Source: Verrucomicrobiota bacterium (GTDB taxonomy: Bacteria > Verrucomicrobiota > Verrucomicrobiia > Chthoniobacterales > Xiphinematobacteraceae). From it: DNA of 8,057 nt. Positions within the stretch are counted from its first letter, which is position 1, and each line of letters begins with the position of its first letter. The position numbers were made by a program, and so were the translations under genes. The stretch is taken from NCBI GenBank assembly GCA_003176035.1, contig PSRL01000011.1:1-8057 (forward strand), written 5' to 3'. The notes under the pieces were generated by a model. That model worked only from the letters and a program-made list of their open reading frames with translations. It was not told the origin of the DNA and ran no database searches. This document shows, piece by piece, positions 1-7,134 of this stretch.

Positions 1-1360
1 CGCCTCCTCCGCGAGAGCCACCGCCACGAGATCCGAAACTGGATGAGCCGCGACTGCTCGACGAACGCGCGCTGGCTCCGTTGTATCCCCTGGATCCGCC
101 GCCGAAAGCATCTCGGTTGCCACCGCCGCTGCGGGAGAGGTCGCGGCTTCCGATGCGATCGGCGCCCGATCCACCAGCGCGATTGCCGCCGCCGATTCCG
201 CTGCCGGCCCGGTTGCCGGCTCCCGCGGTCCCGGCGCGACTGGAAACGCCACCCGCGCCGCGATTGCTTGCCAGTTTGCCGCCCTGCTGCCCGATCTGCT
301 GGCGCGCGCTGGCTTGACGATTGGCCAGAGAGTCCCCGCGTGTGGTGCCGCCAAACCTGTCTGCGGTGGCGCGGTCCTTGTATGGTGTGCCTCCCCGGTG
401 CTGCGGGTTGTGTGCCCAAGCGGAATTCCCGCCGCGTCCTCCCGACGGCAAGGTCGAGGGCCGATTTCCAGCGCCAACGCCAGCGCCGGGCCGGTTGCCT
501 GCGCCGCCGCGATTCGGTAGTTGCGATGGCCGGTTGCCACCGAGATTCGAGTTGCGGTTGAAATTATTGTCGATGTTGATGTTCACGTTGCTGCTGCCCC
601 AACCGCAGCCCCAACCCCAGCCGCCGGACCAGAACGCACCCATCATCACGCCAACTCCAAATGAGATCGCGACTCCGGCTGCGTAATAGCCCCACGGCGG
701 ATAGTAGATCGGAGGATAGGGGTAAATCGGCGGACCATACACGACAACCGGATCGTAAGAAGGAACGTACACAACTTGCGGATTGGCTTGTTCAATTACA
801 ATAACCGTTTTCTGTTCCACGACCTTGGTTTCTACCTTTTGCTGCTCGGTTGTTTTCAAATTGCCCTTGTCTTGGGCCTTTTTTCGCATCCGCTGAACGG
901 CATCCATCACATCGCTTTGTTGCGACAAAAAGGCGTTGCCCAAGTCGGTGGTCCACTGAATGTCGTCGGCCAAACGCTTCACCACCTCAGGCAGGCCCGC
1001 CAATGCCTGAACACTTGGATCCCAGGGCTGCTTGGCCACCGCATCCGCCAACGCCTTATCCTTCAATTCGTTATTCTTTGACAGCCACTGTTGTAACTGG
1101 ATGATTTCGAGAGGATACGTCGAAGCGGCAAGGGTCTGCGCAAGCATGGGATCGGGATACAACGCGATCGGAGCGACGAGGGAGTCGAGTTGGTCGGGCG
1201 GTAGTTTTGCGGACTCGGCCTGCGCTGTGGGCTTCTCCGAAGTCTGCGTTTGCGCTTCAGAAAATGATTCTCCCGGTAGCAGCAGGGCGCAGCACAAAAT
1301 AGCGACACAATTTCGCCCAAGATGCCCGAGGAATTTCAGCTTGCGGGATTTGTTTCCCAT
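1..1360 (-). CDS. DUF3300 family secreted protein, C-terminus cut by window edge
   Basis: The reading frame is open from the ATG at 1360 to base 1 without a stop: 453 codons, 3' partial. Residues 1-36 resemble a Sec signal peptide (KSRKLK, then a hydrophobic stretch at 18-29, then SFSEA). The DUF3300 domain covers about residues 55-245 and has the typical start LDSLVAPIALYPDPMLAQ, the QPWDPSVQAL motif at 111-120 and the YVPSYDPVVVYG segment near 198-209. A Tyr/Pro/Trp/Gly-rich stretch follows (residues 211-256, possibly membrane-associated), then an Asn-rich patch (258-272). From 273 on there is a long Gly/Arg/Asn/Ser low-complexity tail with repeated GNRP/GNRA units and the family-typical HNPQHRGG at 317-324. 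A good ribosome-binding site supports the start. The function of the family is unknown; a cell-envelope location is inferred. The gap of 171 bp after the ABC ATPase gene suggests it may have its own promoter, though I cannot identify one. Confidence 0.9.
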   Translation of the reverse strand, partial: MGNKSRKLKFLGHLGRNCVAILCCALLLPGESFSEAQTQTSEKPTAQAESAKLPPDQLDSLVAPIALYPDPMLAQTLAASTYPLEIIQLQQWLSKNNELKDKALADAVAKQPWDPSVQALAGLPEVVKRLADDIQWTTDLGNAFLSQQSDVMDAVQRMRKKAQDKGNLKTTEQQKVETKVVEQKTVIVIEQANPQVVYVPSYDPVVVYGPPIYPYPPIYYPPWGYYAAGVAISFGVGVMMGAFWSGGWGWGCGWGSSNVNINIDNNFNRNSNLGGNRPSQLPNRGGAGNRPGAGVGAGNRPSTLPSGGRGGNSAWAHNPQHRGGTPYKDRATADRFGGTTRGDSLANRQASARQQIGQQGGKLASNRGAGGVSSRAGTAGAGNRAGSGIGGGNRAGGSGADRIGSRDLSRSGGGNRDAFGGGSRGYNGASARSSSSRGSSSFGSRGGGSRGGG

Positions 1361-1365
1361 GACAA

Positions 1366-1371
1366 CTCCTT
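1366..1371 (-). promoter_or_regulatory. Ribosome-binding site of the DUF3300 gene
   Basis: AAGGAG on the minus strand lies 5 nt before the ATG at 1360. It decides this start for a gene that has no stop inside the window. Confidence 0.8.
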
Positions 1372-1531
1372 CCACGCAACGCTCTCATTCGTGTGCGTTG
1401 ATGGAGGACCACGTCTTGTTGGAGACAAAGGCTCGAGAAACCTGGAAACAGCCCTAAGTCTATTCTTTTTTCTTTTCGGAAGCCACAGACAGCACAAGCT
1501 CTGCGGAGCCCGGGCCACCGACGGATTGACG

Positions 1532-2311
1532 TCAGTCTTCGAGGGTGGGCATAGTCTTCAAGACCTCGGCCGCTCGAGGGCGATTGGCCACAGGATGGTC
1601 GCTGCGAATCTTGCCATCTCGAAAAATAAGAACTCGTTTAGCGAATTCGGCGATGTCTTGTTCGTGAGTTACCAGAATAATTGTGAGGCCCTTGTCGTTC
1701 AGACTCTGAAATATTTCCATAATCTCAACGGAGGTCCGACTGTCGAGATTTCCGGTTGGTTCGTCGGCAAGCAAGATGGCTGGAAGGTTCACAAGCGCTC
1801 TTGCAATGGCCACTCTCTGCTGCTGCCCACCAGACATCTGGGAAGGATAGTGATGCATGCGGTCCGCGAGACCGACCATGTGGAGGGCGTCTGTGGCACG
1901 CTTCTGCGACTCCAGGTGATTGAGCTTTGAGTAGAGAGTCGGCAAGGCGGTGTTTTCTAGTGCTGTGGTGCGTGCCAAAAGATTGAAGCCTTGAAAAACG
2001 AACCCAATTTTCTGATTACGAATGTGGGCAAGCTCGCGCTTATCGTAGTTTGCAACATCCACATCCTCGAGAAAATATTGGCCTGAGCTTGGACGGTCGA
2101 GACAACCCAAAAGGTTCATGAAGGTAGACTTGCCACTGCCCGACGCCCCCATGATGGCTACAAATTCGCCTCTGGCAATCTTGACGCTGACGCCACGAAG
2201 AGCGTGAACACGCGCGCCGCCGAGGTCATAATATTTGTGAAGATCAACCGCCCTGATTACAGAGGAACACGCAGCCAGGGTTTCCGTGGAATCCTTTTGA
2301 ATGGCAGCCAT
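1532..2311 (-). CDS. MacB/LolD-type ABC transporter ATP-binding protein
   Basis: This 259-residue protein is the ATP-hydrolysing subunit of an ABC exporter and acts on the cytoplasmic face of the inner membrane. All ABC motifs are intact: Walker A GASGSGKST (55-63), Q-loop Gln107 in FVFQGFNLL, signature MSGGQ (159-163), Walker B ILLADEP with Asp183/Glu184, and H-loop His216. The signature MSGGQQQRVAIARAL and LLADEPTGNLDS are typical of the MacB/LolD/FtsE subgroup. The start chosen is the ATG at 2311, four bases after the adaptor stop codon. That start gives a family-sized protein and suggests translational coupling, as there is no strong ribosome-binding site. A longer form from the ATG at 2383 (283 aa) is possible but would overlap the adaptor gene by 68 bp. 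It is the last gene of the permease-adaptor-ATPase cluster. The substrate is unknown. Confidence 0.93.
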   Translation of the reverse strand: MAAIQKDSTETLAACSSVIRAVDLHKYYDLGGARVHALRGVSVKIARGEFVAIMGASGSGKSTFMNLLGCLDRPSSGQYFLEDVDVANYDKRELAHIRNQKIGFVFQGFNLLARTTALENTALPTLYSKLNHLESQKRATDALHMVGLADRMHHYPSQMSGGQQQRVAIARALVNLPAILLADEPTGNLDSRTSVEIMEIFQSLNDKGLTIILVTHEQDIAEFAKRVLIFRDGKIRSDHPVANRPRAAEVLKTMPTLED

Positions 2312-2315
2312 GGGT

Positions 2316-3653
2316 CTATCGGCGAAGTGTGCCAGGAGTCTGATTCTTGGGAACTGTCGAGCGGATGATAAGCTCGTCCCCATCGTTCAATTGACCCTTG
2401 AGAACCCCTGTGATCTGGGTGTAAGCGTGATCGGTAATTCCGAGAGAGACTTTGACTGGCTCCATGGAGTTATCGGAGTGACGTTTCCAGACGACGGCCG
2501 TATCCGCTTTCGGACGATTCGTTGGCTGCGCGGGCGGTACACCGGGAGAAGACGATTGAGGAGGCGTGGCTGCAGCGAGTGAATCCGAAGATGCTTGAGC
2601 CCGTTCCGCACCGTCTATTCCGTACTGTTTGTAAATAGCGAGAATTTCATCGGGAGCATAAGGCGGCTTGTAGCGGAGCGCGGTATTGGGGATTTTAAGG
2701 ACGTTCTCGACGGAGGCGAGCGGGATCGTAACGTATGCGGTCATGCCGGGCAGCAGCTTCAGGTCGGGATTCGAGAATTCGATGATTGTGTCATAAGTAA
2801 CGACGCTCTGCACCATAGTTGGATTCATCCGGACCTGCTTGACGACACCGAGAAAGGTTTCCTTGGGGAAAGCATCCACTTTGAACTTAACGGGCTTGCC
2901 GATCGGAATACTGCCCACGTCCGATTCATCTGTCTTGGTGAAAACCCACATGGTTTTCAAGTCTTTCGCGATGGTGAAAATAGTGGGTGCCGAGAACGAC
3001 GCAGCCACGGTCTGGCCCAGATCAACATTGCGAGCGACGACCGTGCCGTCGATCGGAGAACGGATGATCGTGTAGTCCAGATTCGTCTGGGCAACTCTGA
3101 CCCCAGCCTCTTTCTGCTGAACCTGGGCTTCGGCTTGCGTGATGTTGGCGACGGCAGCATTGACAGCGGCGTTGGCGGAATCGAAGTTGGACTTGGCGAT
3201 GTCGAGTTGCTGCTGGCTCAGGACGCCACCGTTGCTGAGGCCGACGGCCCGGTCGTAATCGGCTTTGGTCTGGACCAGCGCGGCATTCAGTTTTTCCAGA
3301 TTGGCCCGAGCCGCCACAAGATTTGCTTTTGAGTTCGCCAGATCGGATTTCGCCTCCATGAGTGCTCCCTCAAAGAGGGCTGGATCAATGACCGCTACGA
3401 TGTCGCCTTTCCGCACACGAGAATTGAAGTCGGCACGAAGCTCGGCAATCGTACCGGAAACCTGGGAGCCCACGAGGACCGTGACAATGGGGTTGATCGT
3501 TCCTGTCGCTTCGACGACATCATCAATCGATCCACGTTCAACCTTGGCCGTAAAATTCTGAATCTGCGTACTTGCCGTGAATCGGAAATAGCCAAAAAGT
3601 GCGGTGCCAATCACGACCGCCGCGAGCACAAGCCACCTGAGTCGGAACTTCAT
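2316..3653 (-). CDS. MacA/HlyD-like periplasmic adaptor subunit of ABC exporter
   Basis: This 445-residue membrane fusion protein would connect the inner-membrane ABC permease to an outer-membrane channel. An N-terminal membrane anchor is at residues 7-24. The first biotinyl-lipoyl half (about 45-92) contains VGSQVSGTIAEL and VRKGDIVAVID. A long Ala/Gln-rich coiled-coil hairpin runs over about 93-193. The second lipoyl half contains TIIRSPIDGTVVARNVDLGQTV (195-216), followed by beta-barrel and membrane-proximal parts (about 230-325, with LLPGMTAYVTIPL). Residues 350-385 are an unusual Ser/Ala/Pro-rich insert before the last strands (VVWKRHSDN to the end). AGGA lies 9 nt upstream of the ATG. 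The gene starts 30 bp after the permease stop and ends 4 bp before the ATPase start, so it is clearly one transcription unit. MacA is the closest well-known relative by architecture; the substrate cannot be read from the sequence. Confidence 0.93.
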   Translation of the reverse strand: MKFRLRWLVLAAVVIGTALFGYFRFTASTQIQNFTAKVERGSIDDVVEATGTINPIVTVLVGSQVSGTIAELRADFNSRVRKGDIVAVIDPALFEGALMEAKSDLANSKANLVAARANLEKLNAALVQTKADYDRAVGLSNGGVLSQQQLDIAKSNFDSANAAVNAAVANITQAEAQVQQKEAGVRVAQTNLDYTIIRSPIDGTVVARNVDLGQTVAASFSAPTIFTIAKDLKTMWVFTKTDESDVGSIPIGKPVKFKVDAFPKETFLGVVKQVRMNPTMVQSVVTYDTIIEFSNPDLKLLPGMTAYVTIPLASVENVLKIPNTALRYKPPYAPDEILAIYKQYGIDGAERAQASSDSLAAATPPQSSSPGVPPAQPTNRPKADTAVVWKRHSDNSMEPVKVSLGITDHAYTQITGVLKGQLNDGDELIIRSTVPKNQTPGTLRR

Positions 3654-3683
3654 AAGGTCAATTCCTGAACGAAACTATTTTCG

Positions 3684-4901
3684 TCATTCGTACCGCAACG
3701 CTTCAATGGGATCGAGCAGGGAAGCCTTCCGTGCCGGGTAGTAGCCAAAAAATACACCAACCGCAATAGAGAACAAGGCTGCCACGAGGACCGCTTCGAC
3801 AGAGAGCTCTATGGGCCATTTCAGCGTCTGTCCCACCAGATACGACCCAACGATACCTAGGAGAACGCCCGCTGCTCCGCCGACGAGACTCAGAGCCACC
3901 GATTCGCCGAGGAATTGCAGTTGGATCGACTCTTCCGTTGCTCCTACGGAAACGCGAACGCCGATTTCGCGTGTGCGTTCGGTAACCGATACGAGCATGA
4001 CGTTCATAATGCCGATTCCGCCGACAATTAATGAAACCGAAGCAATGGCGATCAGCAGAATGGTGAGAGTCTTGCTGGCTTCGATCTGCGCCTGGATGAT
4101 GTCTTCCGGGTTGCGAATGTTGAAATCATCCTCCTCTTCCGGACGAAGGTGGTGCCGGTCGCGCAGCACAGCCGCGGCTTCTTGTCCGGCAGTTTTGACC
4201 GAATCCTGAGAAACCGCAGAGCACAGGATGTCGTCGAGCCAGGTGATACCCTTGATCTTCTTCTGCGCGGTGGTGTACGGAATTATGATCACGTCGTCCT
4301 GATCCTGGCCAGAGAGGGAGAGCCCCTTGGGAAGGAGAGTCGCAACCACCTTACAGGGAAGATTATTGACGCGAACAACCTTTCCAACGGCGTCTTCAGC
4401 GCCAAACAACTGATAGCGGACGGTGCGTCCGATGACGCAAACATCGGCAGCACGATCCACGTCGTCTTGCGAAAAAATCGCACCCTGATCGACGAACCAT
4501 CGCTTGATGTCAAAGAATTCCGGGGAGACGCCGCGATAGACGGTATGCCAGTTCTGATTTGCGTAAACCACTTGCACGGGATCGTCCACGTTGGGCGACA
4601 CGTTCTTGATCAGAGAAACCTGGTTCTTGATCGCGACTGCATCGGCCTCGACCAAAGTCTTCGTGTCGTGAGTGCCCGTGCGGACGCCGTTGACCGCACG
4701 TCCTCCAGCTTCAATCCAAACGAAGTTATCACCCAGATTGTTGAGGTGCTGTTCGACACGAGCCTGACCGGCCTTACCGATGGCGACCACACAAATAACC
4801 GCTGCAATACCGATGGAAATGCCGAGCACGGTCAGCATGCTGCGCAGTTTATTGCGCAACAGTGCAACCATGGCTGAACGCAGCAGGGCTACGTAGTTCA
4901 T
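3684..4901 (-). CDS. MacB-like ABC transporter permease (MacB_PCD + FtsX domains)
   Basis: This 405-residue inner-membrane permease belongs to the MacB/FtsX exporter class. The N-terminus LLRSAMVALLRNKLRSMLTVLGI, with the first helix at about 21-43, is typical. The periplasmic MacB_PCD region covers about 45-275 and includes FNIRNPEDI (260-268). The FtsX domain has helices at about 278-302, 333-358 and 368-388, with the conserved TERTREIGVRVSVGA loop (308-321) and the C-terminal YYPARKASLLDPIEALRYE. Unlike E. coli MacB, which carries its ATPase at its own N-terminus, this protein has no nucleotide-binding domain; that subunit is encoded separately two genes downstream. The ATG at 4901 gives the usual family N-terminus, although the ribosome-binding site is weak. 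It follows the DUF1259 gene by 84 bp in the same direction. Assignment to the class is secure; the transported molecule (macrolide, peptide, lipid or other) is not known. Confidence 0.94.
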   Translation of the reverse strand: MNYVALLRSAMVALLRNKLRSMLTVLGISIGIAAVICVVAIGKAGQARVEQHLNNLGDNFVWIEAGGRAVNGVRTGTHDTKTLVEADAVAIKNQVSLIKNVSPNVDDPVQVVYANQNWHTVYRGVSPEFFDIKRWFVDQGAIFSQDDVDRAADVCVIGRTVRYQLFGAEDAVGKVVRVNNLPCKVVATLLPKGLSLSGQDQDDVIIIPYTTAQKKIKGITWLDDILCSAVSQDSVKTAGQEAAAVLRDRHHLRPEEEDDFNIRNPEDIIQAQIEASKTLTILLIAIASVSLIVGGIGIMNVMLVSVTERTREIGVRVSVGATEESIQLQFLGESVALSLVGGAAGVLLGIVGSYLVGQTLKWPIELSVEAVLVAALFSIAVGVFFGYYPARKASLLDPIEALRYE

Positions 4902-4985
4902 GGGATTTCGTTACCCAACTTCCGGATTTTGCCGGGGCTGACCTAAACGTAAGATTAACAGCGTCTTCCAGCACGGCGACGCATT

Positions 4986-5861
4986 TTATTTAACCGCCAC
5001 CCGGCTGAGCGCTGCTTTAATTCCCGCGCCAACGGTCTGAGGATCGCCCACGGCCCAGAAATGCATAAAGAAGAGACGAGGTTCTTCCGTGAGCATGTGG
5101 CTGTGCAGGGCGGTGACATAGATATTGTGGGAACGCAGCTCCGATAGAACGGGATTCACTTCAGCCGCTGTCAGCACAAAGTCGCCGGTCGTGGCGACCT
5201 GGTTCGTGCCCGCCGCCTGAAAATTAATCGCCTCGGCCAGTCCCTGAGCCGGTGCTACAGGCTTTCCATCCATCGTGATTTGGTCACTTCGTGCCACGCC
5301 GTAAGAAAGCACTCCCGACTTAAACGCACCCTTACGTCCGACGCCCTCTTGAACGGCATTCACCCAAGCGGGAGGTGCAGTATCTTCCGCGGAAGCCGCG
5401 GGTTTATCGAGCGGCGTTTTGGAGACGCTGAGTGCCGTTTTCAACGCAGCCGCAAGTTGAGCACTCGGACCGTGTCCCATGTAGTGCATGTAAAGCACAT
5501 GTGGTGTCTCGTGGAGCAAATGATTGTGGACGGCGGTGATTTCAAAACTCGCAGCGCGCAACTTGTCCATCACGGCATTCAGTTCGTCCTCGAGTAGAAC
5601 CAGATCGCCCATCACCATCGTGTTTTCATCAGAACCCGTAAACGCAGCCCAAGAACCCAGTGCGAGCCCCGGCTTAATGTCGATTCCGTTTACCGAGACA
5701 TGGAGGTCCGTGCGCGGAAATGCAACTCGATATACATCCCCTGACTTCTGCCCACTTCTTCCCAGAGCCTGATCGATTGTCCCTATGGTTAATCCCTGGC
5801 CAGCCGCAACGATCGGTAGTGCCAGAAAACCGGCAATGAGTAAACGCAGCTTTGCAGTCAT
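4986..5861 (-). CDS. Secreted DUF1259 (LppY/LpqO-like) protein with two repeats
   Basis: This 291-residue protein is predicted to be exported: residues 1-22 form a signal peptide (MTAKLR, hydrophobic core LLIAGFLALPIVAA, then GQG). The mature part consists of two homologous halves, about 24-145 and 167-286. Each holds a conserved block ending in a His-rich motif: AVHNHLLHETPHVLYMHYMGHG (110-131) and ALHSHMLTEEPRLFFMHFWAVG (251-272). Each motif is preceded by a GDLVL/GDFVL strand and an acidic helix (LLEDELN / TAAEVNP). This is the pattern of the DUF1259 family, which includes mycobacterial LppY/LpqO. The function is unknown; the HxH arrangement could bind a metal, but that is inference. The ATG at 5861 is preferred over an upstream in-frame ATG at 5891 because it has an excellent ribosome-binding site and places the signal peptide at the N-terminus. 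It may be co-transcribed with the exporter genes downstream. Confidence 0.88.
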   Translation of the reverse strand: MTAKLRLLIAGFLALPIVAAGQGLTIGTIDQALGRSGQKSGDVYRVAFPRTDLHVSVNGIDIKPGLALGSWAAFTGSDENTMVMGDLVLLEDELNAVMDKLRAASFEITAVHNHLLHETPHVLYMHYMGHGPSAQLAAALKTALSVSKTPLDKPAASAEDTAPPAWVNAVQEGVGRKGAFKSGVLSYGVARSDQITMDGKPVAPAQGLAEAINFQAAGTNQVATTGDFVLTAAEVNPVLSELRSHNIYVTALHSHMLTEEPRLFFMHFWAVGDPQTVGAGIKAALSRVAVK

Positions 5862-5863
5862 AT

Positions 5864-5870
5864 CTCCTCC
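5864..5870 (-). promoter_or_regulatory. Ribosome-binding site of the DUF1259 gene
   Basis: GGAGGAG on the minus strand sits just before the ATG at 5861 (GGAGG core 4 nt away). It favours this start over the in-frame ATG at 5891. Confidence 0.85.
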
Positions 5871-6017
5871 AGGGCGTGTGCTGTCACACATGGATTCTCA
5901 CGCGTTTCACAGACAGTCTCCAGCGCTTTTCTGATTGCAAATCCTGTATAGGAGTCCGTCGTCCGGTAACTGGAAGGCGTACTGAAAAGGTGCCCTCGGG
6001 ATGTTGGACAAAGACTT

Positions 6018-6045
6018 CGCGCGCACGTGGCGAGGGATGCGCGCG
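6018..6045. repeat. GC-rich inverted repeat (hairpin) in a 250-bp spacer
   Basis: CGCGCGCA (6018-6025) and TGCGCGCG (6038-6045) form a perfect 8-bp stem with a 12-nt loop. It lies in the noncoding interval 5862-6111 between the small membrane protein gene and the DUF1259 gene, both on the minus strand. It could end transcription of the upstream unit or be a protein site. No T-run follows it on either strand, so it is not a standard intrinsic terminator. I see no gene in the rest of the interval. Confidence 0.4.
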
Positions 6046-6111
6046 GGTGTTCACTAACAGTCAGGTGGCTGGACGAAAGTGAGTGGAAATGAAGCTCGGA
6101 AGCGACCGCCT

Positions 6112-6423
6112 CTATTTTTTCCCTGTCAAAGGAGGGAGCTCGGACGAGCGGTCAGGGAAAAATATCCGGAGCAGCAGGAAGATCACGACGGCATAGCCCA
6201 AGATATTCAAAACGAGGAACAGAGCCACTTCGGAGATGAGGTTGTCCGCATACTGCCAGGGAATCCACTCGAGGAATTTCTGGAAGAACGAGTCCATCAG
6301 ATAAACGCCGGCATACGTCAGATAGGGAACAGGCCGGTTGATTCCCGCGTGTCGCAACCCGATCGCGAGCAGCGTGATGAACGCTCCGCCCAAAATCGAA
6401 TACCAGATCAGCTTTCGACGCAT
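6112..6423 (-). CDS. Small hypothetical membrane protein with two transmembrane helices
   Basis: I do not recognise this 103-residue protein. It has a basic start (MRRK), a first hydrophobic helix at about 5-23, an aromatic-rich middle (31-60, with two Trp in LEWIPWQYAD), a second long hydrophobic segment at about 63-89, and a short polar tail (DRSSELPPLTGKK). The hydrophobicity pattern and intact frame support a real gene. The charge pattern suggests the N-terminus and the C-terminal tail are cytoplasmic. The start is uncertain: the ATG at 6423 was chosen, but a GTG at 6432 would add three residues, and neither has a good ribosome-binding site. It begins 86 bp after the ohr stop on the same strand and could share its transcript. 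No function can be proposed. Confidence 0.65.
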   Translation of the reverse strand: MRRKLIWYSILGGAFITLLAIGLRHAGINRPVPYLTYAGVYLMDSFFQKFLEWIPWQYADNLISEVALFLVLNILGYAVVIFLLLRIFFPDRSSELPPLTGKK

Positions 6424-6509
6424 GTTGGTCACGTAAATTCTAAGTGTGTCAAGGCGCGGCGAGTCCGGCGGCCGTGATGGCCGTGCGAGATGAATTCAAG
6501 CGGAGCGAC

Positions 6510-6932
6510 TCACGCGGCTCCGTGCGCCCCGGCTTTATCGACCAGATTGGTTTCTACAACGATGTTGCCGCGCGTCGCTTTGGAGTATGGGCAGATGGTA
6601 TGCGCGAGCCGAATCAGTTCCGTCGCTACGTCGCGGTCCACGCCCGGCATGATCACGTCGAGCCGTGCGGTCAGAAAGAATTCCATCCCTTCGAGGTGCA
6701 GGTCAATTTGCGCGTCGACAGCCAACCCCGGCGGAAGCGTGATCTTCTTTCTGGAAGCAGCAACCTCGATCGCGCCCATGTAACAGGCGGACCACGCCAC
6801 GCCAAACAGATTCTCGGCGGCCGGATGCGGTTGCGGCAGCTTGATATCCAGAAATCCGTCAGCGCTGCGCCCGATGCCGTTCTGGCCGGCCGTGGTGTGG
6901 GTCTTGCCCGTAAATAAAATTTTAGAACTCAT
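6510..6932 (-). CDS. ohr: Organic hydroperoxide resistance protein (Ohr/OsmC family)
   Basis: This 140-residue cytoplasmic thiol peroxidase would reduce organic hydroperoxides. The two reactive cysteines are present: peroxidatic Cys50 in WSACYMGAIEVAA and resolving Cys114 in HTICPYSKATRGNI. They are 64 residues apart, exactly as in Pseudomonas and Xanthomonas Ohr. Glu40, ten residues before Cys50, matches the conserved catalytic Glu. Two points are unusual. The catalytic Arg of the GGRDG motif is Gln17 here (TTAGQNGIGRSADG, codon CAG), and the loop between the first strand and Glu40 (KLPQPHPAAE) is about nine residues shorter than in classical Ohr. A strong ribosome-binding site fixes the start. 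It is divergent from the ArsR/SRPBCC operon, and no OhrR-type regulator gene is in the window. The family is certain; peroxidase activity is likely but should be viewed with the Arg change in mind. Confidence 0.92.
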   Translation of the reverse strand: MSSKILFTGKTHTTAGQNGIGRSADGFLDIKLPQPHPAAENLFGVAWSACYMGAIEVAASRKKITLPPGLAVDAQIDLHLEGMEFFLTARLDVIMPGVDRDVATELIRLAHTICPYSKATRGNIVVETNLVDKAGAHGAA

Positions 6933-6937
6933 ACCAA

Positions 6938-6944
6938 CTCCTTT
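6938..6944 (-). promoter_or_regulatory. Ribosome-binding site of ohr
   Basis: AAAGGAG on the minus strand ends 5 nt before the ATG at 6932, a near-ideal site that confirms the start. Confidence 0.85.
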
Positions 6945-7134
6945 GGACGTGTCGTCAAAAAAACTTTTGGCTCTCCTTGGATGAACCAGTGACGAAAAGA
7001 GCTAAAGAAAATAACGACAAAATACTCAGGGCTGTAAGTCATAGGAGATGAGCAGCTTGTTGCTGCAAGGTTGGACTCAGCCAAGTTCGGATTTAGCAGA
7101 GTTCACAGAGACCTAACCCTCACAAAGAAAGCGC

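Noticed and set aside
1..540. Recurring GC-rich units that might be a DNA repeat array or CRISPR
   Set aside because: Unit lengths are irregular and follow codons for GNR/GGN repeats; there are no regular spacers.
43..686. Several plus-strand open frames rich in Arg, Cys or Pro
   Set aside because: They are antisense shadows of the Gly/Arg/Ser-rich tail of the DUF3300 gene, whose codon bias removes stops in the other frames.
1462..1478. T-rich run after the exporter genes as a terminator
   Set aside because: The run is on the plus strand and so is A-rich for the minus-strand transcripts. The only nearby hairpin (1498-1509) has a 4-bp stem.
2309..2383. Longer ABC ATPase start at 2383
   Set aside because: It would overlap the adaptor gene by 68 bp and add 24 residues not typical of the family. 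The ATG at 2311 lies 4 bp after the adaptor stop and gives the usual length. It is not fully excluded.
7051..7070. Small inverted repeat GCAGC-TTGTT-GCTGC between ohr and the ArsR operon
   Set aside because: It has only a 5-bp stem with no T-run, too weak to call a terminator or operator.
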